Of a DNA stretch of 7,975 nucleotides, positions 1 through 6,092 are shown piece after piece. The position numbers and the translations under genes are program-made. Every line of letters begins with the position of its first letter. Position 1 is the stretch's first letter. A model generated the notes under the pieces. That model saw only the letters and a program-made list of their open reading frames with translations, did not search any database and was not told where the DNA came from. Source of the stretch: Bacillota bacterium (lineage in GTDB: Bacteria > Bacillota > Bacilli > Alicyclobacillales > Alicyclobacillaceae); the NCBI GenBank assembly GCA_021820805.1, contig JAKADF010000136.1:1-7975 (forward strand), given 5' to 3'.

Positions 1-797
1 GTGCACTTGGCTCGGTAATCACCTGGTTCTTCCAGAAGGGTTTGCCTGAATCCCCCCGTTGGTTAGAATCAGTCGGCCGTAAAGAAGAAGCGGAAATGTG
101 GCTGGCACAGTTTGAGAAGGGTTCAACTGCTGCGGTTGGCAAAGGTGCAGAAGTGCGTTCAATGTCTAAATCAGTTGCAACGGTAAGTGTTGGAACATTG
201 TTTGGTCCGACTTATGCAAAACGGACATTTATGCTTTGGTTGTTCCAAATTCTGCAGACTCTTGGTTACTATGGTTTTGGAACTTTAGTCCCTGTAGTAT
301 TAGCTGCAAAAGGCTATACGATTGTTCATTCGCTGGAGTTTACGGCCCTTTCGTTTATCGGTTATCCAGTAGGCTCGCTTTTGTCTCTTCTATTCGTGGA
401 ACGAATTCAACGCAAGTGGCTTATCGTTGGTTCTGCGTTTGCAATGGGGTTATTTGGACTTTTGTTCGGATTCTCATCATCTTCTTCCGTAATCGTATTA
501 TTTGGTTTCCTGTATACCTTGGTCAGTAATATATTTTCAAATGCATATCATATTTTCCAAGCCGAAATATTCCCGACGGCTGTTCGTGCGACAGCGGCAG
601 GATGGGGCTACAGCTTAAGCCGTCTCATGAGCGGACTCATGCCATTTGTGCTGCTTCCTGTTCTGCATGCCCATGGAGCAGTTTCAATGTTCTCTTATGT
701 TGCTATAGCTATGGTTGTCATCATGCTTGATATCGGTATTTTAGGGCCAAAGACCACTGGGGTATCGCTTGAAACAGTCAATAACATATCTGCTTAA
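1..797 (+). CDS. MFS transporter, sugar/organic-acid porter type (5' truncated)
   Basis: This is the C-terminal half of a 12-TM major facilitator protein that would move a small sugar or organic acid across the cytoplasmic membrane, probably by proton symport. The reading frame is open from base 3 with no start, so the gene begins outside the window; the TTG at 42 is internal. The visible 264 residues open with LPESPRWL, the signature that ends the N-terminal six-helix bundle in the sugar porter family. About six hydrophobic segments follow. The loop VERIQRKWL resembles the RxGRR loop between TM8 and TM9, EIFPTAVRATAAG is the conserved TM10-TM11 stretch of organic-acid/sugar porters, and the tail PKTTGVSLE resembles the sugar-porter PETKGxSLE. 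The substrate cannot be read from this. It is separated from the next gene by a terminator, so it is a distinct transcription unit. The family call is firm and the substrate is unknown. Confidence 0.9.
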   Translation, partial: ALGSVITWFFQKGLPESPRWLESVGRKEEAEMWLAQFEKGSTAAVGKGAEVRSMSKSVATVSVGTLFGPTYAKRTFMLWLFQILQTLGYYGFGTLVPVVLAAKGYTIVHSLEFTALSFIGYPVGSLLSLLFVERIQRKWLIVGSAFAMGLFGLLFGFSSSSSVIVLFGFLYTLVSNIFSNAYHIFQAEIFPTAVRATAAGWGYSLSRLMSGLMPFVLLPVLHAHGAVSMFSYVAIAMVVIMLDIGILGPKTTGVSLETVNNISA

Positions 798-834
798 TAA
801 AAATAGACTAAAAAGAGTGAAAATTATATTTTTA

Positions 835-874
835 AGTTAAAAGAGTGCTCCGAATTTGGCGCACTCTTTTAACT
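835..874. terminator. Strong, probably bidirectional Rho-independent terminator
   Basis: A perfect 14-bp inverted repeat, AGTTAAAAGAGTGC (835-848) and GCACTCTTTTAACT (861-874), encloses a 12-nt loop. The GC-rich core GAGTGC/GCACTC is followed by TTTT on the + strand and, by symmetry, on the - strand. It lies 37 nt after the MFS stop codon and before the next promoter, so it ends the MFS transcript and insulates the gntR unit. Confidence 0.88.
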
Positions 875-903
875 GAATAGAAGTATTTGTCGAATTTTCA
901 TAA

Positions 904-933
904 TTGACAGAAATATAGCTAAGGATGTATCTT
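904..933 (+). promoter_or_regulatory. Sigma-A-type promoter of the gntR-lyase operon
   Basis: A perfect -35 box TTGACA (904-909) is followed after 18 nt by TATCTT (928-933), a 4/6 match to the -10 consensus. The spacing is slightly long but acceptable. The -10 box lies inside the left arm of the palindrome at 926-949, so a bound repressor would block polymerase. The promoter is about 50 nt upstream of the gntR start codon. The -35 is convincing and the exact -10 is less certain. Confidence 0.65.
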
Positions 934-949
934 TGTATACAAAGATACA
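926..949. promoter_or_regulatory. Operator palindrome 1 (likely GntR/FCD regulator site)
   Basis: This is a perfect 24-bp palindrome whose centre is CTTTGTATACAAAG (931-944), extended on both sides by TGTAT/ATACA. It overlaps the predicted -10 box of the regulator gene, the position expected for autorepression. The inner TTGTATACAA resembles the TnGTnnACnA-like palindromes bound by FCD-type GntR regulators. A near-identical core recurs at 2553-2574. Binding by the product of the 986-1657 gene is inferred from position and family. Confidence 0.82.
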
Positions 950-985
950 AACTAAAACGTGACGGATTCTGGAGGATGGTGAAAC

Positions 986-1657
986 TTGCAAGGACAGCGC
1001 GTACTAATTCGGGATTTGTTATATCAAGCCATTCGTGATTCCGTGATAACTGGGGAGTTGGTTCCTGGAGCTCGGGTAACTGAAGTAACTTTAGCTGAAC
1101 AATTTGGTATGAGCAGAACACCGCTTCGAGAAGCAATAGCAAGGCTTGAAAGTGAACAGTTAATGCTGAGGCAACCGAATGGAGCACTCACGATTGCTCC
1201 GCTTGATATGGATTTGCTATCAGAGATATATGAGATTCAGGAGCGAGTGGAAGGTTTAATTGTGGGAACTCTCGCTAGGATGAAGGAAAAGTCAGTTGTA
1301 AAACAGCTAGATATGGTTCTGCATAGTGAAGAAGCTGTTATTGATTTTGCTGACTTTCATACAATCTACAATTTTGACTCACAGTTTCATAATATTCTCT
1401 GGGAATCGAGCAATCGGCAACAGGCGGTTTCAATCCTGAGGGGTTTTAATGGACTTTATGAACGATTCCAAAGGCTCGCACCACTGCCGCAAAACGTTAA
1501 ATCACGAACAAAGGGTATGCATTCTGAACATCAAATTATACGTAATGCGATAGCAGAAGGTGATCCAGTTTGGGCAGAAATGGCTTTGAAGAGTCATGTT
1601 CGTAATTCCAAATTATTTCTGCTTGGTGTTTACAAAAAACCGTACCAAGATTTGTAG
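986..1657 (+). CDS. GntR-family transcriptional regulator, FCD (FadR C-terminal) subfamily
   Basis: This is a predicted cytoplasmic dimeric DNA-binding regulator of 223 aa, the usual size for the family. Residues about 5-73 form the winged helix-turn-helix, including GELVPGARVTE, LAEQFGMSRTPLREAIARLE (helix-turn-helix with recognition helix near 42-55) and the wing QPNGALTIAP. Residues about 78-215 are the all-helical FCD effector domain. The usual metal-binding set is visible as D131 and H135 in FDSQFHNIL, H182 in SEHQIIRNAI and H204 in LKSHV, so a metal-assisted carboxylate ligand is likely. The start is TTG at 986 because an in-frame stop lies at 980-982 and GGAGG (971-975) is 10 nt upstream. 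It is first in an operon with the lyase, 16 nt apart. Palindromes at its promoter and before the importer suggest it represses both. The ligand is unknown; a methyl-branched acid or its breakdown product is a guess from context. Confidence 0.93.
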   Translation: MQGQRVLIRDLLYQAIRDSVITGELVPGARVTEVTLAEQFGMSRTPLREAIARLESEQLMLRQPNGALTIAPLDMDLLSEIYEIQERVEGLIVGTLARMKEKSVVKQLDMVLHSEEAVIDFADFHTIYNFDSQFHNILWESSNRQQAVSILRGFNGLYERFQRLAPLPQNVKSRTKGMHSEHQIIRNAIAEGDPVWAEMALKSHVRNSKLFLLGVYKKPYQDL

Positions 1658-1660
1658 GCA

Positions 1661-1666
1661 AGGAGG
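1661..1666 (+). promoter_or_regulatory. Ribosome binding site deciding the lyase start
   Basis: A perfect AGGAGG lies 7 nt before GTG 1674 and just after the gntR stop codon (1655-1657). It rules out the longer reading from ATG 1596, which would overlap gntR by 62 nt and add 26 residues with no family match. Confidence 0.85.
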
Positions 1667-1673
1667 TTACGGT

Positions 1674-2540
1674 GTGAGTGATAATCGATTGAAGTCACTT
1701 CTTGGTGATGGGCTTCACATTATCCCGGGAGTACATAATGCACTCTCCGCAGTTTTAGCTGAAATGGCGAATTTTAATGCTTTGTTTGTTACCGGCGCAG
1801 GCGTAAGTAATAACTACCTTGCAGAACCAGATTTGGGATTTCTTACGTTTGATCAACTGCTGGCACATGTGGAACAAATATTGATCAAAGTATCTCTCCC
1901 AGTGTTTGTAGATTTTGACGCAGGATATGGAGACGCAAAGCTAATCCGTCGTCAAGCAAAGCAACTTGCTTCTTTGGGTGTTGCAGGAGTATTTATTGAA
2001 GACCAGGTTCAGCCCAAAAGATGCGGACACTTTGAGGGTAAGCAGGTTGTTAGTATACAAGAAATGACAAGGAAAATATATACTTTAAAAAATCTTGAGG
2101 AGAACTTGATTGTAGTTGCTAGAACGGATTCTCTTGCCAGCGAGGGGGAGTCGCGAGCCTTAAAGCGAGCACGTGCTTATCGAGATGCAGGCGCAGATGC
2201 AACTTTTGTCGAGGCACCTCAAACGATAGGGCAAATGAAAAAGATTGCTGCCCTCCCCTGGCCGCAAGTTATTAACATGGTTGAAGGAGGTAAGACACCT
2301 CTTCTTGATAAAAATGAATTAGAAAGAATGGGTTTTTTTATAGCTCTGTATGCAAACTTTGCATCACGAATGGCTATGAAAGCAATGAAAGTGGCATACA
2401 AAAGTCTTTCCTTACAGGGTGATACGAATGTTCTGCTTGATGAAATGATGAGCTTTGAAGAAAGACAGGAAATTTTAGGATTACCAGAGTGGGAGGAATT
2501 TGAAGCATCACTTACGGAAGCAAAAATTAATCAGCAGTAG
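1674..2540 (+). CDS. Isocitrate lyase/PEP mutase superfamily lyase (2-methylisocitrate or 2-alkylmalate lyase)
   Basis: This is a predicted cytoplasmic TIM-barrel enzyme of 288 aa, a typical length, that cleaves a C-C bond in a 2-hydroxy-acid to give pyruvate plus a second acid. Visible motifs are the metal-binding VDFDAGYG (D80, D82), IEDQ (E109-Q111), the lyase loop KRCGH (115-119) with catalytic C117, and ARTDS (149-153). KRCGH marks the C-C lyases and argues against a phosphonate mutase. Residues 201-209 read NMVEGGKTP, a form I associate with 2,3-dimethylmalate lyase, petal-death-type oxaloacetate/2-alkylmalate lyases and related enzymes, whereas PrpB/MmgF enzymes carry TEFG here. Context (prpD downstream in the same locus) favours 2-methylisocitrate lyase, while the motif favours a broader alkylmalate lyase. 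The superfamily is certain and the exact substrate is open. The gene is co-transcribed with gntR. No terminator hairpin follows, so transcription may continue into the importer operon. Confidence 0.9.
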   Translation: MSDNRLKSLLGDGLHIIPGVHNALSAVLAEMANFNALFVTGAGVSNNYLAEPDLGFLTFDQLLAHVEQILIKVSLPVFVDFDAGYGDAKLIRRQAKQLASLGVAGVFIEDQVQPKRCGHFEGKQVVSIQEMTRKIYTLKNLEENLIVVARTDSLASEGESRALKRARAYRDAGADATFVEAPQTIGQMKKIAALPWPQVINMVEGGKTPLLDKNELERMGFFIALYANFASRMAMKAMKVAYKSLSLQGDTNVLLDEMMSFEERQEILGLPEWEEFEASLTEAKINQQ

Positions 2541-2552
2541 TTTGTATGCCGA

Positions 2553-2574
2553 CTTTGTATACAAAAATACAAAA
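2553..2574. promoter_or_regulatory. Operator palindrome 2, upstream of the importer operon
   Basis: CTTTGTATACAAA followed by a base and ATACAAA repeats 20 of 21 positions of the site at 931-951. The perfect part of the dyad is TTTGTATACAAA (2554-2565). An extra half-site TTTGTAT lies at 2541-2547, and further ATACAAA copies lie at 2567-2573 and 2591-2597, so more than one regulator dimer could bind. It sits about 100 nt before livH. No convincing -35/-10 pair is visible nearby; a weak TAATAC at 2575-2580 is the best -10-like element. The site is likely bound by the GntR regulator encoded upstream. Confidence 0.78.
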
Positions 2575-2663
2575 TAATACTTTTTATCGAATACAAATAT
2601 CTGAATAGTTAGAACCATACAAGCTTAGTAAGGACATTCTTTTCACGAGGGAGGTTTTAAAAC

Positions 2664-3539
2664 TTGTCTCTGTTAATTATGGGGATTGTATTTGGGATTA
2701 TTACAGCATCTGTGTTGTCGATAGCATCAGTAGGGCTTACACTGCAGTTTGGTGTAACGAATTTTGTCAATTTTGCCTATGGTGAACTCCTCTCATTTGG
2801 AGCTTACTTTGCACTTGGTTTCAATGATTCACTTCACATGAACATATGGGTAGCAATGGTTTTAGCTGCCCTAATCGTATCTGTCATCTCGTTTCTTTTA
2901 AATCGAATCGTTATTCAACCATTTATTAAAAGGCGGGCATCTCTCTTAATCCTCTTAGTTGTGACAATTGGCCTTTCGTTGTTCCTCCAAAACGGTATTT
3001 TAGCTGTATGGGGTTCAAATTTTGAGCAGTATCATATGAGTCCCGGAGATCCATTACATTTAGGTTCGATCTTGATTACAGTGCAGCAAATTATCATCAT
3101 CCTTGTAGCTTTGGTACTGATGCTCTGCATACACATTATGCTTCGTTACACTAAAGTGGGTAAAGCAATGAGAGCCATGTCTGATGACCCTGAATTAGCT
3201 CGGGTCAGCGGTATCAAAGTCAAACAAATAACGGATTTAACGTGGGTCATCAGTGGTTTTCTTGCCGGTCTCGCGGGCGTAATTCTAGCAATTAATACAA
3301 ATAGTTTTACACCGACAATTGGTGCCAATTTCTTGTTTGTGATTTTTGCTGCGGTAATTGCAGGCGGAATTGGGAAGCCATATGGGGCTATTGTAGGGGC
3401 TGTTGTTATCGGAGTTGTGATGGAAGTATCAGCATCGTACATCGATTCCAGTTATAAAACCGTTATCGCTTTCGCCATTCTTATTATTGTCCTTCTTGTT
3501 CGTCCACAAGGAATTTTCCAGTCAAGGGGGCGTGTTTGA
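2664..3539 (+). CDS. livH: Branched-chain-amino-acid-type ABC transporter permease, LivH family
   Basis: This is one of two membrane subunits of a HAAT-family (hydrophobic amino acid uptake type) ABC importer. It has 291 aa, close to the usual 290-310. It opens with the family signature LQFGVTNFVNFAYGELLSFGAY (28-48), has about eight strongly hydrophobic segments, and carries the EAA-type ATPase-contact loop GKAMRAMSDDPELARVSGI (166-184). A glycine-rich stretch follows (AGGIGKPYGAIVGA, 233-246), and the end RPQGIF is typical of LivH. The start is TTG at 2664, with GGGAGG (2649-2654) 9 nt upstream. Its stop codon is immediately followed by the livM ATG, a sign of translational coupling. It is first gene of the importer operon and probably under operator 2. 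Substrate specificity lies mainly in the binding protein, so the gene name denotes family rather than proven leucine transport. Confidence 0.92.
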   Translation: MSLLIMGIVFGIITASVLSIASVGLTLQFGVTNFVNFAYGELLSFGAYFALGFNDSLHMNIWVAMVLAALIVSVISFLLNRIVIQPFIKRRASLLILLVVTIGLSLFLQNGILAVWGSNFEQYHMSPGDPLHLGSILITVQQIIIILVALVLMLCIHIMLRYTKVGKAMRAMSDDPELARVSGIKVKQITDLTWVISGFLAGLAGVILAINTNSFTPTIGANFLFVIFAAVIAGGIGKPYGAIVGAVVIGVVMEVSASYIDSSYKTVIAFAILIIVLLVRPQGIFQSRGRV

Positions 3540-4544
3540 ATGCAGGGATCTTTCATCTATTATCTCCTTACAATCTCTATTTTCTTCTGTATTTATTGTA
3601 TTGAATGCTGGGGATTAAATCTGCAATTCGGCATAACGGGCATCCTCAACTTTACTTACATTACTTTCGTTGCAATTGGAGCTTATTTTGCGGGAGTTGC
3701 AGCCTTAGGCCCATCGTCGAGTGGTCTTGCCGGGAAACACATCTTAGGATTAAGCCTGCCTTTTCCGTTGCCGCCGATAGTTGGAGGGATTGCTGCAGCG
3801 GTTCTTGCTGTCTTGGTAGGTATCGTGGGTTTACGCAGGTTACGGAGTGATTACTTGGCTATTGTCACAGTTTCAGTTGGGCAAATAGCCTGGTACATTA
3901 TTGGGAATAATGCGAGTTTATTCAACGGTTGGGACGGGATTTCAACTGTCCCTGCGCCGCTATACTCATTATTCAATTTGGGTCTTAATAACTATCACTG
4001 GATTTTCCTTATTATTTGTATCGTCTTTGCGCTCATTGGCTATGTTGTAATTCAACTTCTTACTCACTCTCCGTATGGGCGTGTTTTAAAAGCGATTCGC
4101 GAAGATGAAGATGTTGCAGCAGCACTTGGGAAAAATGTATTTGCATACAAAATGAGTGCATTCATTATTGGTTCGGTTTTTGCTGGAATTGGCGGCGCAT
4201 TAACCATATTGTTTATTGGCTCATTTAATCCAAGTGGTTGGACAACGCCTGAAACCTTCATTGTATGGGCTGCTATGTTAGTAGGTGGTAGAGGCAATAA
4301 CCGAGGAATGATTCTTGGCTCTTTTCTTGTCCTCATCGTATTCAACGAGGTTACACGCTTTTTGCCCCAAATTCCAACGCATCCACAATTAATTGAAGCG
4401 TTTAGAGGCATGGCTATTGGCTTGCTTTTAATTCTTGCTGTGCGATTCTTCCCATCAGGAGTTATACCAGAACGCAAAGTCTACTTTAAAATGCCTGCAG
4501 TGAAGGGAAGTGAGGAGGATGAAAGTCATGTCCTTCAAGGGTAA
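3540..4544 (+). CDS. livM: Branched-chain-amino-acid-type ABC transporter permease, LivM family
   Basis: This is the second membrane subunit of the importer and pairs with LivH to form the channel. It has 334 aa, within the 310-350 range of most homologues and shorter than the N-terminally extended E. coli LivM. It shows the paired signature LNLQFGITGILNFTYITFVAIGAYFAG in two parts (LNLQFGITG 27-35, then NFTYITFVAIGAYF 37-50), the segment LRSDYLAIVT (101-110), the EAA-type loop SPYGRVLKAIREDEDVAAALG (177-197), and the loop LVGGRGNNRGMILG (247-260). The start ATG directly abuts the livH stop codon, and a G-rich stretch (about 3525-3531) can serve as its ribosome site. Its 3' end overlaps livG by 17 nt, and the charged tail GSEEDES is encoded in the stretch that carries the livG ribosome site. 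Confidence 0.92.
   Translation: MQGSFIYYLLTISIFFCIYCIECWGLNLQFGITGILNFTYITFVAIGAYFAGVAALGPSSSGLAGKHILGLSLPFPLPPIVGGIAAAVLAVLVGIVGLRRLRSDYLAIVTVSVGQIAWYIIGNNASLFNGWDGISTVPAPLYSLFNLGLNNYHWIFLIICIVFALIGYVVIQLLTHSPYGRVLKAIREDEDVAAALGKNVFAYKMSAFIIGSVFAGIGGALTILFIGSFNPSGWTTPETFIVWAAMLVGGRGNNRGMILGSFLVLIVFNEVTRFLPQIPTHPQLIEAFRGMAIGLLLILAVRFFPSGVIPERKVYFKMPAVKGSEEDESHVLQG
4513..4518 (+). promoter_or_regulatory. Ribosome binding site deciding the livG start
   Basis: AGGAGG lies 9 nt before ATG 4528. The alternatives fit poorly: the GTG at 4510 precedes this site and the ATG at 4519 abuts it. The site lies inside the livM coding region, so the two genes are probably translationally coupled. Confidence 0.75.
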
Positions 4545-5295
4545 TCTCTTGACAGTATCCGATGCAAGACGGTCATATGGCGGAGTTAAAGCAGTCGATG
4601 GAGTTTCCTTCCAAGTAAGAGCAGGTTCAATTACAGGACTTATCGGACCAAATGGTGCAGGAAAAACAACAATGGTTAATCTAATTTCGGGGTCAGAACG
4701 AGCGGATGGCGGCTCCATTCAATTTAACGGTAAAGAGTTAACCAAAATGCCCGTTCATCGGATTTCTCAAATGGGTCTGATTAGGACTTTTCAAATTTCA
4801 CGGGAATTACAAAAACTTACAGTACTTGAAAACTTGTTATTAGCGCCGCAGACTCAGTTCGGTGAAAAATCGTGGGCAGCATTAATTTCAAGAAAACGAA
4901 TTCGGGCAGAAGAAACGGAGCATCTTCAAAAAGCAATTGAAGCCCTTCGACGTTTCTCATTAACACATTTAAAGGATGAATATGCCGGAAACCTCAGCGG
5001 CGGGCAAAAGAAGCTGCTTGATCTTGCTCGCGCTTTAATGGCGGAACCGAAGATGCTGCTTTTGGATGAACCGATGGCAGGGGTAAACCCAACACTGTCC
5101 AAATCACTCCAAGAACATATTGTTGCTCTTAATAAACAGGGCGTCACTTTCTTGTTGATAGAGCATAACTTGTCCGTCGTTGAAGCCATTTGCAACCACG
5201 TTGTTGTCATGGCAGAAGGCAGAGTTCTTGCAGAGGGGAAAATGGACGCACTCCGAGACAATGAGGAAGTTGTTTCGGCGTATCTGGGAGGTTGA
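4528..5295 (+). CDS. livG: Branched-chain-amino-acid-type ABC transporter ATP-binding protein, LivG family
   Basis: This is one of the two cytoplasmic ATPases that drive the LivHM channel. It has 255 aa from ATG 4528, the usual LivG size. All nucleotide-binding elements are present: Walker A GPNGAGKT (40-47), Q-loop Q89 in the LivG-typical RTFQISRELQKLTVLENLLL region, ABC signature LSGGQKK (156-162), Walker B LLLDEP (177-182) with D-loop AGVNP, and the H-loop histidine H213 in IEHN. The longer spacer between Q-loop and signature (about 105-150) separates LivG from LivF. The C-terminal YLGG is also typical. It overlaps livM by 17 nt and ends 5 nt before the livF start. Starts at 4510 or 4519 are possible but less well supported by the ribosome site. 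Confidence 0.93.
   Translation: MSFKGNLLTVSDARRSYGGVKAVDGVSFQVRAGSITGLIGPNGAGKTTMVNLISGSERADGGSIQFNGKELTKMPVHRISQMGLIRTFQISRELQKLTVLENLLLAPQTQFGEKSWAALISRKRIRAEETEHLQKAIEALRRFSLTHLKDEYAGNLSGGQKKLLDLARALMAEPKMLLLDEPMAGVNPTLSKSLQEHIVALNKQGVTFLLIEHNLSVVEAICNHVVVMAEGRVLAEGKMDALRDNEEVVSAYLGG
5286..5291 (+). promoter_or_regulatory. Ribosome binding site deciding the livF start
   Basis: GGGAGG, inside the 3' end of livG, lies 9 nt before GTG 5301. It abuts the in-frame TTG at 5292 with no spacer, which makes that earlier start unlikely. Confidence 0.72.
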
Positions 5296-5300
5296 GTCGT

Positions 5301-6008
5301 GTGGAGCCAGTACTCGAAGTTAAGGGTGTCACAGCAGGATATGGAAACTCTCCAATTATTCAAGATATCAACATGAGTGCAAGCCCAGGATCAACGGTGG
5401 TTATCGTAGGTCCAAATGGTGCAGGTAAATCAACTCTTTTAAAAGCGATTGTTGGTCTATTAACGATATTTTCAGGTGTTATTAAATTGAATGGTCAAGA
5501 AATTAAGGGGGTGTCGCCAGAGCGATTAGTAGATCTTGGGTTAGGGTATGTGCCGCAGAACCGTAACGTTTTTCCGAGTCTGAGTATTCAAGAAAACCTT
5601 GAAATAGGGGGATATCTCAGACCAAAAATCCTCAAGGAACGTATGGAGCAAGTGTATTTAATGTTTCCGGATTTAAAAAAAGCTGCCAAACGAGCAGCAG
5701 GCACTTTGAGCGGCGGGCAGCGCAACATGTTAGCTGTAGGGCGTGCCTTAATGGCGGATCCAACAGTACTTCTCCTTGATGAGCCAACGGCAGGATTATC
5801 ACCTTCCTATACAAAGGTGGTGTGGGAACATATATTACAAGTCGCAGAAATGGGAAAGGCGGTAGTTGTTGTGGAACAAAATGCAACCACTGCCCTTTCG
5901 TCAGCAGACTGGGGCTATGTATTAGCTTCCGGCAGAAACCGCGATGAGGGTCCAGCCCAAGAACTGCTGCTTCGCCCTGACATCGGAAAGATGTTCCTTG
6001 GTAGATAA
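5301..6008 (+). CDS. livF: Branched-chain-amino-acid-type ABC transporter ATP-binding protein, LivF family
   Basis: This is the second ATPase of the importer. It has 235 aa from GTG 5301, matching the usual LivF length of about 235-240. It shows Walker A GPNGAGKS (37-44), Q-loop Q86 in YVPQNRNVFPSLSIQENL (LivF-typical), signature LSGGQRN (136-142), and Walker B LLLDEP (157-162) followed by TAGLSP. At the H-loop position there is Q193 (VVEQN) rather than histidine. This replacement is usual in LivF proteins and is not a defect, so the LivG site probably carries the histidine for the heterodimer. The gene follows livG with a 5-nt gap. An 84-nt gap without an obvious promoter or hairpin separates it from the binding-protein gene. 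Confidence 0.93.
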   Translation: MEPVLEVKGVTAGYGNSPIIQDINMSASPGSTVVIVGPNGAGKSTLLKAIVGLLTIFSGVIKLNGQEIKGVSPERLVDLGLGYVPQNRNVFPSLSIQENLEIGGYLRPKILKERMEQVYLMFPDLKKAAKRAAGTLSGGQRNMLAVGRALMADPTVLLLDEPTAGLSPSYTKVVWEHILQVAEMGKAVVVVEQNATTALSSADWGYVLASGRNRDEGPAQELLLRPDIGKMFLGR

Positions 6009-6092
6009 TGCAGCAAACGAAGACGAACGGATATACATCCAATTTGAAATAAATAAAAACATCAGAGGTAGAAAAGAAGGGGGAAAATTTAA

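Noticed and set aside
837..1187. An open reading frame of 116 codons on the - strand across the gap and the start of gntR.
   Set aside because: It runs through the terminator hairpin and the promoter/operator, resembles no family, and is antisense to a clear winged-helix domain.
1596..1673. N-terminal extension of the lyase from ATG 1596.
   Set aside because: It overlaps gntR by 62 nt and lacks a ribosome site, while GTG 1674 has a perfect AGGAGG at 7 nt spacing and gives the normal family length.
2350..2364. Inverted repeat ATGCAAA-C-TTTGCAT within the lyase gene.
   Set aside because: It is explained by codons of the conserved ALYANFAS region; the arms are AT-rich, there is no T-run and no reason to expect a site there.
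4135..4151. A near operator match (ATGTAT followed by TTTGCATACAAA) inside livM.
   Set aside because: It lies in the middle of a well-conserved coding stretch (residues N-V-F-A-Y-K), has a mismatch at the dyad centre and shows no nearby promoter, so chance is the simpler explanation.
5868..5882. Apparent loss of the H-loop histidine in LivF (VVEQN).
   Set aside because: Glutamine at this position is usual for LivF proteins, so it is not evidence of an inactive ATPase.
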